DNA of 64,000 bases from an uncultured Muribaculaceae bacterium (GTDB lineage: Bacteria > Bacteroidota > Bacteroidia > Bacteroidales > Muribaculaceae), in the NCBI GenBank assembly GCA_934661195.1, contig CAKUJD010000002.1, forward strand, positions 186,001 to 250,000, written 5' to 3'. A program made the translations under genes and the position numbers. Positions 40,880 through 50,818 of this stretch are shown piece by piece; positions within the stretch are counted from its first letter, which is position 1; each line of letters opens with the position of its first letter. The notes under the pieces were generated by a model that was not told where the DNA came from, made no database searches, and saw only the letters and a program-made list of their open reading frames with translations.

Positions 40880-43056
40880 CGCATAAAAATTGTAATAAAG
40901 TGGACTATTGCATATTAGTTACAATATCAAGGAATTGCATATCTTTCCGCTATTGCCGTGCCGATGGCGAAGGCCGATTTGTTGATTTCCCGCGCGATGG
41001 CGAATGCGAAATGCCATTTGCCATAGAGTGTGCCGGCAATGAGTTTGTCATAGGGCAAAAAGCATTGGAGACGGCAACCAAAGGATTGTCGCAAAATGCC
41101 TTTGCCGACATATTCGACACCTGCAAGGGAATTAAGACGTTTCAGTTTGCGGGCAGGGAAGAGCAACTCAACAAATTGCCTTATTTTGCCATAAGGTATT
41201 ATATTAGCAAGATTCTGTCCGATAGCTTTTATGGCGACAAGGGCACTATCGACAGCAATGTGTCACAACTGCCGCTTGTGTTCCTATTCACTCCTGAGCT
41301 TGACATCGATAGGAGGCTGTTTATAACCAACCCGTTTGAAAAAGCTGGATTCCAAAATCTATACTCCATAGGCTATCATCAACTTTTGCTGCCTGTGGCA
41401 ATGGACTCCTTAGCGCAAGAGAGGCAAAAAGTCAAGGCTGCAATCATGGTGTCGGTTGACGCTGGTGACTTGCTCCTGCAGACTACTTTTGATGTCATGA
41501 CATGCAAATCCATCGACGAGTCAATAAGAATTGACGGAAAAGGTTACGACCCAAGGTTGAAGCAAGCCACCGACTTGATATGGAGCAGACTGTTTGGCTA
41601 CAAATATAAATCGCGAGAACCTGAAGAGAGCATCCTAAAGGCCGCTGCTTTGGATTTCCTTAACGGAGATGCACCGAGCGTTAATGGCACGCTGACTATG
41701 AGTGACGGCTCAAAACAGGACTATTTCCTCAGCCGTGGCGATTTGGATGTCTCGGCAATTGGAGATGTCCGTAGCTTGGTAGATTATAAGCTAAGCAACT
41801 TTCTGCAGGACCACGACTTGCAAAAGCAGCAGTGCATGGTGGTACTGGTGGGCAATGCCGCAACAGATTATTTCGAGAAAATCTTCAGACCCATGGCATG
41901 GGCCGCAGTGGCGAAGGTGCAGGATAAAATGAAGCGGGCCATGCTCGACAAGCTATACAAGATGGTCGCGGACGCAAACTACGAAGTCCGCAACCTGTTT
42001 GGCAACACAATAAATCATCAGTCGTGCTGTTCCGTTGCGGATAGAGAAGCGGAAATTCCATTACGACCAGTTGAAGCATATCCGTTATCGGTAGGTGAAT
42101 GTAAAACTTCAACAACGATTTCACATACAATTGCATATTCACCTTTTGGCACAACGATAGAAGACAGTAAATTGCATGGTGAGATGAGGGCAGGGGGTAT
42201 AGATAAGTCTCGCGTTCAAGACCCAAATGGTATAGCATCACTCGTTGCAGGTTTGGAATTGTGGATTAAACGAAATGCCGAACTTAGAGAACGAAAGGAA
42301 GATGTTTCTAGATTGGACAAGACACCGAAATTCGTTATAGACACACCTCCGTCACAGAGAGTGCCCTTAACAAAGACAAAGCCAAAGTCGTTAGGACATA
42401 GATTTGTAGTAATACGTAGTGGTAGATTCATATTGCCACCAATAAAAATGGGCGTTGGCAAACACTATTTGCTCCATAATCACGAAGGCATAAAAATAGA
42501 CTTTGAATGGGACTCTGAGGCAGACTTGGATGTTTCGGCTTTCCTTGTCGATAAATTTGGAATTACTTTGAACAATGAAGATTTTGTATTCTATAATTCC
42601 AATCATCGTGCTAATCCCGAAACAGGAGAGGTTGAGCCATTTAATGATGCTATGTATGGCAACAAGGAATGTTGGCGCACAGCAACGGTGCCTGTTTCGG
42701 CCGATGGCTCTGTACTTGGCTCTGCTGATGATACAGGCAGCTCAAGTGCAGCAATGCATGTGAGGTTGTCTAAGGTAAGTTCTAACATTCGGGAAATCAA
42801 ATTCTTCGTAAGCATATATAACGGCGATAGGGACGGAATTACTTTCAGATCTGTGCGTAAGCTCGTTATCACTATTTATGATGAGGATACTGGAGTGGAG
42901 CTTTGCTCATACGACATCAAGAAAAAATTCTCTAAAGAGACTGCCGTTGAGGCCGCCAAACTTGTTCTCAATGACAAGGGCGAATGGGAATTTGTAGCCG
43001 ATAGTTATGGCTATGAAGGCGGATTAGGGACCCTCATTGACATGTTTATGACCTAA
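40876..43056 (+). CDS. Degenerate Hsp70-like protein fused to C-terminal TerD domain
   Basis: A 726-residue protein starting with GTG inside the stop of the previous gene (GTGA, 40876-40879). The N-terminal ~370 residues look like a worn Hsp70/actin fold: VIGQKALETA near 55, a phosphate-2-like VSVDAGDLLLQTTFD (193-207) and an adenosine-like MVVLVGNAATDYF (321-333); the canonical DxGT phosphate-1 loop is missing. From about residue 515 a TerD domain is clear: FEWDSEADLDVSAFL (543-557, Ca2+-site DLD), FVFYNSNHRANP, IREIKFFVSIYNGD, the TGVELCSYDI segment and the GYEGGLGTL end. TerD proteins bind calcium and belong to tellurite/stress systems. Confidence 0.8.
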   Translation: MTHKNCNKVDYCILVTISRNCISFRYCRADGEGRFVDFPRDGECEMPFAIECAGNEFVIGQKALETATKGLSQNAFADIFDTCKGIKTFQFAGREEQLNKLPYFAIRYYISKILSDSFYGDKGTIDSNVSQLPLVFLFTPELDIDRRLFITNPFEKAGFQNLYSIGYHQLLLPVAMDSLAQERQKVKAAIMVSVDAGDLLLQTTFDVMTCKSIDESIRIDGKGYDPRLKQATDLIWSRLFGYKYKSREPEESILKAAALDFLNGDAPSVNGTLTMSDGSKQDYFLSRGDLDVSAIGDVRSLVDYKLSNFLQDHDLQKQQCMVVLVGNAATDYFEKIFRPMAWAAVAKVQDKMKRAMLDKLYKMVADANYEVRNLFGNTINHQSCCSVADREAEIPLRPVEAYPLSVGECKTSTTISHTIAYSPFGTTIEDSKLHGEMRAGGIDKSRVQDPNGIASLVAGLELWIKRNAELRERKEDVSRLDKTPKFVIDTPPSQRVPLTKTKPKSLGHRFVVIRSGRFILPPIKMGVGKHYLLHNHEGIKIDFEWDSEADLDVSAFLVDKFGITLNNEDFVFYNSNHRANPETGEVEPFNDAMYGNKECWRTATVPVSADGSVLGSADDTGSSSAAMHVRLSKVSSNIREIKFFVSIYNGDRDGITFRSVRKLVITIYDEDTGVELCSYDIKKKFSKETAVEAAKLVLNDKGEWEFVADSYGYEGGLGTLIDMFMT

Positions 43057-43430
43057 TCTACATGGTTGTATTGGCTTAAGAAGCGGTTGCGCACTCCTTT
43101 GTCTTTGTGCCCTTGCGCTTCGGTGCATTCATAATCATCTCGTTGAACCGCTGGCGGTGGAAGTCATGGTTTGGAGGAGCAAGGAGTGTCGGTAATGTCT
43201 TAACCAAAGTGATGTTGGAATAAACGGTGACTCTGGAACACCGAGGCGTTGAAATAGCTCTGCCATGAACTTGCGGGGTTGTACGTTCCATGACACAAAG
43301 AGCCCTCTTCACCGAGACAGCATATAACACCCACACAACCTGTCTTACTTCGTAACGAGGTCGGTGCGGCCTACTTCAAGTGAGTTTATACGATAAATTA
43401 AGTTATAACTTGTTAGTAAATAAAAAACAA
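43057..43430. other. Non-coding stretch between the TerD and DUF2971 genes
   Basis: A leftward open frame of 86 codons (43336-43076) exists but shows no recognisable family and may be chance. No terminator hairpin is evident after the TerD gene. Composition changes from moderate GC to strongly AT-rich near 43380. It may be a recombination junction or a decayed element. Confidence 0.4.
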
Positions 43431-44081
43431 ATGAAGGAAACATACTTTAAATACAGATCATTAAACGACATTAAAAGGTTCCTGCAAATTCTTATATATA
43501 GCGAATTATATGGAGCAAAATATAATGAACTAAATGACCCAATGGAGGGATATTTTAACTACAGCCCCCAAATAGACTTAGCGACACGAAAGGAAATGTA
43601 TAGCAAAAGAGCCAAGACATTCATTTGTTCCGTTTCTAAAAAACACAACATTGGCGTAATGTGGAGTCATTATGCAGATGAGCACAGAGGCTGTTGTATT
43701 GAATTTGAGGTGACTTCTAAATGGGATAAAATTGAAGTGGAATATTTAGACGAAATGCCTGAATTAGATACAAATTCGCAGATTGGTGATATACTCAAAT
43801 GTAAATCAAAACAATGGGAGTATGAGAAAGAAGTCCGTTTTATAAAAACAGTCGAAAAGGAGGATGCAAGACGCCCTAAATTAAAGATTAAAATTAAAAA
43901 AATATGGCTTGGCGCTCGTGTTGATAGAAACACAATTTCTTTAATAAATAGGTTGGTGGAGAAATTATATCCTAAGCCAGGCGTCAATAAGGACAATAAG
44001 AATGACAATATAAAAGGCAATAAGGAGGTTAAAGTTGAAAAAATACAATACGACCAGATAAACTTTGGCTATAACAGATAG
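43431..44081 (+). CDS. DUF2971 domain protein
   Basis: A 216-residue protein matching the DUF2971 pattern: YFKYRSLNDIKRFLQIL at the start, ELYGAKYNELNDPMEG, ICSVSKKHNIGVMWSHYADEHRGCCIEFEV and the KQWEYEKEVRF block. The C-terminus is lysine- and asparagine-rich. The biochemical function of the family is unknown; members occur sporadically in accessory and defence-rich regions. The gene is far more AT-rich than the rest of the window, a sign of recent transfer. The ATG at 43431 is preferred because it aligns with the family start; an in-frame GTG at 43380 is possible. Confidence 0.8.
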   Translation: MKETYFKYRSLNDIKRFLQILIYSELYGAKYNELNDPMEGYFNYSPQIDLATRKEMYSKRAKTFICSVSKKHNIGVMWSHYADEHRGCCIEFEVTSKWDKIEVEYLDEMPELDTNSQIGDILKCKSKQWEYEKEVRFIKTVEKEDARRPKLKIKIKKIWLGARVDRNTISLINRLVEKLYPKPGVNKDNKNDNIKGNKEVKVEKIQYDQINFGYNR

Positions 44082-44400
44082 CTTCTCGTTATCACCTATG
44101 CCAAGCAACTTCATTCTCAATGTGAATGGTGGAATGACCCACTTCTTCTATCTGTTCAATGCCCGCGCATTCGAGACGGGTCGCAGTGCGTTGCACTTTA
44201 AGGGTTGCAACGGGCTGCTGACCATCGTCGCCATAATCCTCATTGGCCAGATAGCTATGGTTGAGGTGCCGGGCCTGCAGCAGTTCTTCAACGTGGAGGG
44301 CTTGAAGCTGACCGACTGGATAATCATCGTGGTCGGGTCATCATTCGTGCTGTGGGTGCGTGAACTTTGGCACCTCGTAGCCGGCAAAGAGCGGAAATAA
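44065..44400 (+). pseudogene. C-terminal remnant of a P-type cation-transporting ATPase
   Basis: About 90 residues from near 44130 match the last membrane helices of calcium-type P-type ATPases: FYLFNARAFETGRSALH, the LLTIVAIILIGQIAMVEVPGLQQFF helix and LTDWIIIVVGSSFVLWVRE. The rest of the ~900-residue pump (phosphorylation motif DKTGT, actuator, nucleotide domain) is absent from the window. The fragment is GC-rich like core genes and abuts the AT-rich DUF2971 gene. It looks like a core gene cut by insertion or deletion at the right edge of the island. It could still be translated as a small membrane peptide. Confidence 0.7.
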
Positions 44401-44441
44401 CTAATTTCCACCATACTCAATATGAGTATGCACACAAACAA

Positions 44442-44478
44442 TGAAGCCAGGGTTGGATTGAGTCCTGCCCTGGCTTCA
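44442..44478 (-). terminator. Hairpin terminator of the ftsY-rimO operon
   Basis: TGAAGCCAGGG (44442-44452) pairs perfectly with CCCTGGCTTCA (44468-44478). On the minus strand it lies 33 bases after the rimO stop and is followed by TTGTTTGTGTG. It could also serve the ATPase remnant on the plus strand. Confidence 0.65.
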
Positions 44479-44510
44479 CAGTTTGCTTATATGCGGATTG
44501 ATGTGGGGGG

Positions 44511-45809
44511 TCAGTCGGCCACTTTGCCCATCAGCTCGAAGGGCATGGCTTCGGCGATGGTCACGTTGTAGAATTCGCCCACGGTGAGCGGCCGGTCTTT
44601 GCTGATGAGCACCTCGGGGTCGACTTCGGGGGAGTCATACTGCGTGCGGCCCACGTAGTAGTCTTCGTCTTCGCGGTCAACTATCACGCGCAGCGTCTGG
44701 CCCACTTTGCCGTCTTGAATCTCTTGAGAAATGCCTTCCTGCAAGTCCATGATTTGCTGCAGACGGTCGTCTTTCACCTCTTGCGGAATTGAGTCGTCGT
44801 AGTGCCGCGCGGCATAGGTGCCGGCCTCCTCGCTGTAGGCAAACGCGCCCATGCGCTCAAACCGTGCCTCGCGCACAAATTGCTTCAGCTCTTCGAATTC
44901 TGCCTCTCCCTCGCCAGGAAAGCCCACCATAAGGGTGGTGCGCAGGTGTATGCCGGGCACCTCGCGGCGGATGCGTGCAATCAGCTCAAGTGTTTCGGCT
45001 TTGCCTATGTGGCGGCGCATGTTGGCCAGCACCTTGTCGCTGATGTGCTGCAGGGCAATGTCGAGGTATTTGCACACGTTGCTGTGCCGTGCCATCACAG
45101 GCAGCACCTCGTAGGGGAACTGGGTGGGGTAGGCGTAGTGCAGCCTGATCCACTCCACGCCTTCGATTTGCGCCATGCGGTCTATCAGCTCGGGCAGCAT
45201 CATTTTGCCATACAGGTCGAGGCCATACGACGACAGGTCTTGGGCAATCACGTTAAACTCCTTCACGCCCTTGGCCACAAGGCTCTGCACCTCGGCCAGC
45301 AGCTCGTCGATGGGCACCGACTTGTGCCGCCCCGTGATGAGCGGAATGGCGCAGAAGGCGCAAAAGCGGTTGCAGCCCTCCGATATCTTCACGTATGCGT
45401 AATGTCTGGGGGTGGTGAGGTAGCGTTCCGATGCAATGTCGCTGTGATACGACTTGCCCAGGTCGGCAAGCATCTCCTTCCAATTGAATTTGCCGTAGAA
45501 TTTGTCAACCTCTGGAATCTCTTCCATCAGGTCGTGCATGAAGCGTTCGGCCAGGCAGCCCATCACAAAGAGTTTGTTTATTTTTCCCTGCTTCTTGGCC
45601 TCGCCCAGGCTTAGGATGGTGTTGATCGACTCCTCTTGCGCGTCGCGAATGAAGCCGCAGGTGTTCACCACCACAATTTCACCGTTCACCCTTGCGGGGT
45701 TGTGCTCCACTGTGTATCCGTTGGCCTGAAACTGTCTTATCAGGTGCTCCGAGTCAACGAGGTTTTTAGAGCAGCCGAGCGATATGATGTCAATTTTGTT
45801 TTTACGCAT
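44511..45809 (-). CDS. rimO: Ribosomal protein S12 methylthiotransferase RimO
   Basis: A 432-residue radical SAM enzyme that adds a methylthio group to an aspartate of ribosomal protein S12. The N-terminal MTTase domain carries cysteines in SLGCSKNLVDSE, NTCGFI and MGCLAE for the auxiliary cluster. The radical SAM motif CNRFCAFC follows at about 147. The C-terminus is a TRAM domain (GQTLRVIVDRED...YVGRTQYDSPEVD). It starts 56 bases after the ftsY stop on the same strand, the usual Bacteroidetes pairing. Confidence 0.95.
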   Translation of the reverse strand: MRKNKIDIISLGCSKNLVDSEHLIRQFQANGYTVEHNPARVNGEIVVVNTCGFIRDAQEESINTILSLGEAKKQGKINKLFVMGCLAERFMHDLMEEIPEVDKFYGKFNWKEMLADLGKSYHSDIASERYLTTPRHYAYVKISEGCNRFCAFCAIPLITGRHKSVPIDELLAEVQSLVAKGVKEFNVIAQDLSSYGLDLYGKMMLPELIDRMAQIEGVEWIRLHYAYPTQFPYEVLPVMARHSNVCKYLDIALQHISDKVLANMRRHIGKAETLELIARIRREVPGIHLRTTLMVGFPGEGEAEFEELKQFVREARFERMGAFAYSEEAGTYAARHYDDSIPQEVKDDRLQQIMDLQEGISQEIQDGKVGQTLRVIVDREDEDYYVGRTQYDSPEVDPEVLISKDRPLTVGEFYNVTIAEAMPFELMGKVAD

Positions 45810-45865
45810 ATAAAATGTGTGTATGTCGTCGTGTGTGTAGTGTGGTGCTTATTTAGATGGTGGCG

Positions 45866-46822
45866 TTACTTGCCAAACAGCGATTTCACAAACTCCTCCT
45901 TGCGGAATATCTGCAGGTCTTCCATGCCTTCGCCCAGGCCGATGTACTTCACCGGAATCTTGAACTGGTCGCTGATGCCTATCACCACGCCGCCCTTGGC
46001 TGTGCCGTCGAGCTTGGTCACCGCAAGCGCGTTGACCTCGGTGGCGGCCACAAACTGCTTGGCCTGCTCAAAGGCGTTCTGGCCCGTTGAGCCGTCAAGC
46101 ACCAGCAGCACCTCGTGCGGCGCGTCGGGCACCACTTTGCGCATCACGTTCTTGATTTTGGTGAGCTCGTTCATCAGGCCCACATTGTTGTGCAGGCGGC
46201 CTGCCGTGTCGATTATCACCACGTCGGCGCCCTGCGCCTTTGCGCTCGACACTGCGTCGTAGGCCACCGACGCTGGGTCGGTGCCCATTTTGTGCTTAAT
46301 CACGGGCACGCCCACGCGCTGGCCCCATATTTCGAGCTGCTCGTCGGCTGCCGCGCGGTAGGTGTCGGCCGCGCCAAGCACCACCTTGTTGCCGGCCTTC
46401 TTAAACTGGTAGGCCAGTTTGCCAATGGTGGTGGTCTTTCCCACGCCGTTCACGCCCACCACCATTATCACGTATGGCTTCTTGTTGTCGGCCACAGTGA
46501 AGTCTTCGCGGCTTGCGTTGTCGTTGTCAACCAGCATTTCGGTGATTTCTTCGCACAGCATGTTGTTGAGCTCGCCCGTGCCCACATACTTGTCGCGGGC
46601 CACGCGCGCCTGGATGCGGTCGAGAATCTTCAGTGTGGTGGCCACTCCCACATCGCTGGTCACGAACACCTCCTCCAGGTTGTCGAGCACATCGTCGTCG
46701 ATAGTCGATTTGCCTGCCACGGCATGAGCCAGTTTGGCAAACACGCCTTGCTTAGTTTTGTTCAAACCCTTGTCGAGGGTCTCTTTTTTCTCTTTCGAGA
46801 AGAATTTACTTAAAAATCCCAT
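45866..46822 (-). CDS. ftsY: Signal recognition particle receptor FtsY
   Basis: A 318-residue SRP receptor GTPase. The short N-terminal membrane-targeting segment MGFLSKFFSKEKKE is followed by the N domain and the G domain with GVNGVGKTTTIGKL (G1), DTAGRLHNN (G3) and TKLDGTAKGG (G4/G5). It docks SRP-ribosome complexes at the inner membrane. The ATG at 46822 gives this standard start, rather than the slightly longer frame from 46837. A -7 element TAAATTTG (minus strand, 46858-46851) lies just upstream. It heads an ftsY-rimO transcript. Confidence 0.95.
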   Translation of the reverse strand: MGFLSKFFSKEKKETLDKGLNKTKQGVFAKLAHAVAGKSTIDDDVLDNLEEVFVTSDVGVATTLKILDRIQARVARDKYVGTGELNNMLCEEITEMLVDNDNASREDFTVADNKKPYVIMVVGVNGVGKTTTIGKLAYQFKKAGNKVVLGAADTYRAAADEQLEIWGQRVGVPVIKHKMGTDPASVAYDAVSSAKAQGADVVIIDTAGRLHNNVGLMNELTKIKNVMRKVVPDAPHEVLLVLDGSTGQNAFEQAKQFVAATEVNALAVTKLDGTAKGGVVIGISDQFKIPVKYIGLGEGMEDLQIFRKEEFVKSLFGK

Positions 46823-47069
46823 GCTGATAGTGTGCAAATTGATTATTTTGCAAATTTACGAAATATTACGTGAACTCCCGCTCTTGCCAGGCACACTTTT
46901 TCTCTCATTTTACAAATGACCGGAAAAAAGTTTTTTTTAAAAAAGTTGGGGCGGCGTGTTGAATATGCAGCGAAAAATGCGTAATTTTGTACGCAATAAA
47001 TGACAAAGGTGCTCCGCTGGCACCATCGAAAACAACTTGAGAAGAGAAAGTTTTTAAATTAATATATAA

Positions 47070-48548
<1,479 letters not shown>

Positions 48549-48568
48549 AAAGTGAAAATTATATGCGT

Positions 48569-48613
48569 TAACGTATAATATGGCGGCATTCCAGTCCGTT
48601 ATATTATACGTTA
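48569..48613 (+). terminator. Terminator-like hairpin after guaB
   Basis: TAACGTATAATAT (48569-48581) pairs perfectly with ATATTATACGTTA (48601-48613). The loop contains a further CGG/CCG pair. The downstream ATGTTTTATATA is only moderately T-rich. Confidence 0.6.
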
Positions 48614-48659
48614 ATGTTTTATATATAACTAATTTTTTTCAACACAGAAGAATCTTAAT

Positions 48660-50588
48660 ATGAAAGTTAAGTTATTGGCCTGCACGCTTTTGGGAGCCGC
48701 CGCGCTGGCGGTGGCCGCAAAAGACCCGGTCCTGATGAAAATCAATGGAAAGGGTGTGAAACTCTCGGAGTTTGAATACCTGTTCCACAAAAATAACCAG
48801 CAGCAACTTCAAAAAGAGTCGCTCCAGCAATACGTTGACCGCTTCGTTACCTATAAGCTCAAGGTGGCCGACGCAGAGGCCGAGAAAATCGACACGCTCA
48901 AGCGCATCAAGGCCGAGCTTGAAGGATACAAAAATGAACTTGTGGCTCCCTATCTGGTCGACACCACCGTCACCGCAAAGCTTGTGGCCGAAGCCTACGA
49001 CCGCGCCACCAAAAACGTCGACATCGATCACCTGATGCTGCCTCTTGGCAAGGACAAGGCCGACAACGACAAGCAACTGGCCAAGATGGACAGCCTGCGC
49101 AACTGCATTCTCCACGGCCAAGACTTCTCTAAGCTGGCCAAGCAATACTCCATCGACCCCTCGGTGAAGACCAACGGCGGCCACTATGGCTACATCACTG
49201 CCGGCGTGTTCCCCTATAAGTTTGAATACGAAGCATTCAACACCCCCGTGGGGCAGATGAGCAAACCCTTCCGCACCGACTTTGGCGTGCACATGGTGCG
49301 CGTCAACGCTGTGCGCAACGACGACGGCCAGGTGCACGCCGAGCACATTCTGCGCCTGTTCCCCCGCAACGCCACCGACAGCGCCAAGGCTGCCGTTAAG
49401 GCCCAGATCGACTCCATCTACAATGTGGTGGTGAACGGCGGCAACTTTGAGGACATTGCCAAAAATGAGTCGCAAGATCCCGGCTCGGCCAAGCGCGGCG
49501 GCGACCTCGGCTGGTTTGGCCGCGGACGCATGCTCAAGCAGTTCGAGGACGTGGCGTTCGGCCTGGCCGACGGCCAAATCTCAAAGCCGTTTGAAACCTC
49601 CTATGGCTATCACATAGTCAAAAAGCTCGGCCACAAGCCCACCGCCTCGTTCAAGGAGATGGAGCCGCAGCTGAAGCAGATGATTGCCAGCGACGAGCGC
49701 GCCAGCATGCCAGCCGAGGCCAAGCTCAAACAAATCAAGGCCCAGTATAAATACGCCAAGAATCCCACGTTCAGTGCCTACATCGAGTCGCAACTCGACA
49801 AGTGCGGCGGCTACGACTCCACGTTTGCAGCCAAGGCCATCAGCGGCTGTAATGTCGCCATATTCACCTACGACGGCATAACGGTGCCCGCCAGCGCGCT
49901 GCTGCCGCTTGTCAACACCAAGGCCAAACTCAACAAGGAGGGCGCCGTTAGCTACTTTGGAACGCTGGTCGACGACCTGGCCAACACCGACATCAAGAAC
50001 CACTACATCGACCAGGTGATTGCCGGAAACTCCGACCTGAGCAACCTGCTCAACGAATATCGCGACGGCACGCTGCTGTATGAGGTGAGCAACAACAAGG
50101 TGTGGGAGGGCGCAAGCCGCGACACCACCGGGCTCAACAATTTCTTCAACACCCACCGCAGTGCCTACACGTGGAATGTGAAGCACTTCAAGGGCATTAT
50201 TCTGCTCGCCAAGAGCGACTCGGTTGCCCGTCTGGTGAAGGCCGACCTCAAGAAACTTAAGGGTGAGCCGCTCGACACCATCACCACCACGCTGCACCGC
50301 AAGTTTAAGCGCGACATCAAAATGGAGCGCATGCTAGTGGGCAAGGGTGAGAACAAGATGGTTGACCACCTCGTGTTCAAAGGCCCCAAGGCAGAGTCGA
50401 AGGAGAAGGCCTATCCTGTGTATTTCGTGCTCGACGGAAAGGTGCTGTCGCAGCCCGAGGACGTGAACGATGTGAAGGGCCGTGTGACTTCCGACTATCA
50501 GGACGTGCTTGAAAAGCGCTGGGTGGCCAACCTCAAGGCCAAATATCCGGTGGAAATATATCAAGACGTGCTCAAGCAAGTGAAATAA
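48660..50588 (+). CDS. Periplasmic peptidyl-prolyl isomerase with two parvulin domains (PpiD/SurA type)
   Basis: A 642-residue secreted foldase. A signal peptide (KLLACTLLGAAALAVAA) is followed by a chaperone-like helical region, two parvulin-type rotamase domains (about 115-220 and 225-330; the second is best conserved, VHAEHILRLF...GGDLGWFGRGRMLKQFEDVAFGL), and a long C-terminal part. It probably helps outer-membrane proteins fold. It is the first of a set with a second parvulin protein, an OstA-like protein and MutL, an arrangement common in Bacteroidales. A strong terminator separates it from the next gene. Confidence 0.9.
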   Translation: MKVKLLACTLLGAAALAVAAKDPVLMKINGKGVKLSEFEYLFHKNNQQQLQKESLQQYVDRFVTYKLKVADAEAEKIDTLKRIKAELEGYKNELVAPYLVDTTVTAKLVAEAYDRATKNVDIDHLMLPLGKDKADNDKQLAKMDSLRNCILHGQDFSKLAKQYSIDPSVKTNGGHYGYITAGVFPYKFEYEAFNTPVGQMSKPFRTDFGVHMVRVNAVRNDDGQVHAEHILRLFPRNATDSAKAAVKAQIDSIYNVVVNGGNFEDIAKNESQDPGSAKRGGDLGWFGRGRMLKQFEDVAFGLADGQISKPFETSYGYHIVKKLGHKPTASFKEMEPQLKQMIASDERASMPAEAKLKQIKAQYKYAKNPTFSAYIESQLDKCGGYDSTFAAKAISGCNVAIFTYDGITVPASALLPLVNTKAKLNKEGAVSYFGTLVDDLANTDIKNHYIDQVIAGNSDLSNLLNEYRDGTLLYEVSNNKVWEGASRDTTGLNNFFNTHRSAYTWNVKHFKGIILLAKSDSVARLVKADLKKLKGEPLDTITTTLHRKFKRDIKMERMLVGKGENKMVDHLVFKGPKAESKEKAYPVYFVLDGKVLSQPEDVNDVKGRVTSDYQDVLEKRWVANLKAKYPVEIYQDVLKQVK

Positions 50589-50624
50589 AGTGCGCGCCTA
50601 AGCGCGCCAACGAATAGAGCAAGT

Positions 50625-50666
50625 GTGCCGCGCCCCCTTTTCATGAAAAGGGACGCGGCACTTTTC
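50625..50666 (+). terminator. Strong intrinsic terminator after the first isomerase gene
   Basis: GTGCCGCG (50625-50632) pairs with CGCGGCAC (50654-50661), continued inwards by CCCTTTT/AAAAGGG with a small bulge, loop CATG, and TTTT after the stem. Confidence 0.85.
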
Positions 50667-50715
50667 TCGTTTGATAAAATTAAAAGAAATTAAAGCATAT
50701 TTTATCAACTTGAAT

Positions 50716-50746
50716 TTTGTGATATGGCAAAAAATCAAGAACTTTG
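50716..50746 (+). promoter_or_regulatory. Promoter of the second isomerase gene
   Basis: TTTG (50716-50719), 19 bases, then GAACTTTG (50739-50746; the first T of the -7 consensus is replaced by G). It lies about 70 bases upstream of the GTG start. Confidence 0.55.
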
Positions 50747-50818
50747 CATCCATTAAGCGCGCCGCTGCCCGCGGCCGCTTTTCAATGCGTAGATAATAAC
50801 GAAAAATCAGAGAATAAA

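Noticed and set aside
43076-43336. Leftward 86-codon frame between the TerD and DUF2971 genes
   Set aside because: No recognisable family, no promoter or hydrophobic or structural pattern; kept only as a note on the intergenic stretch.
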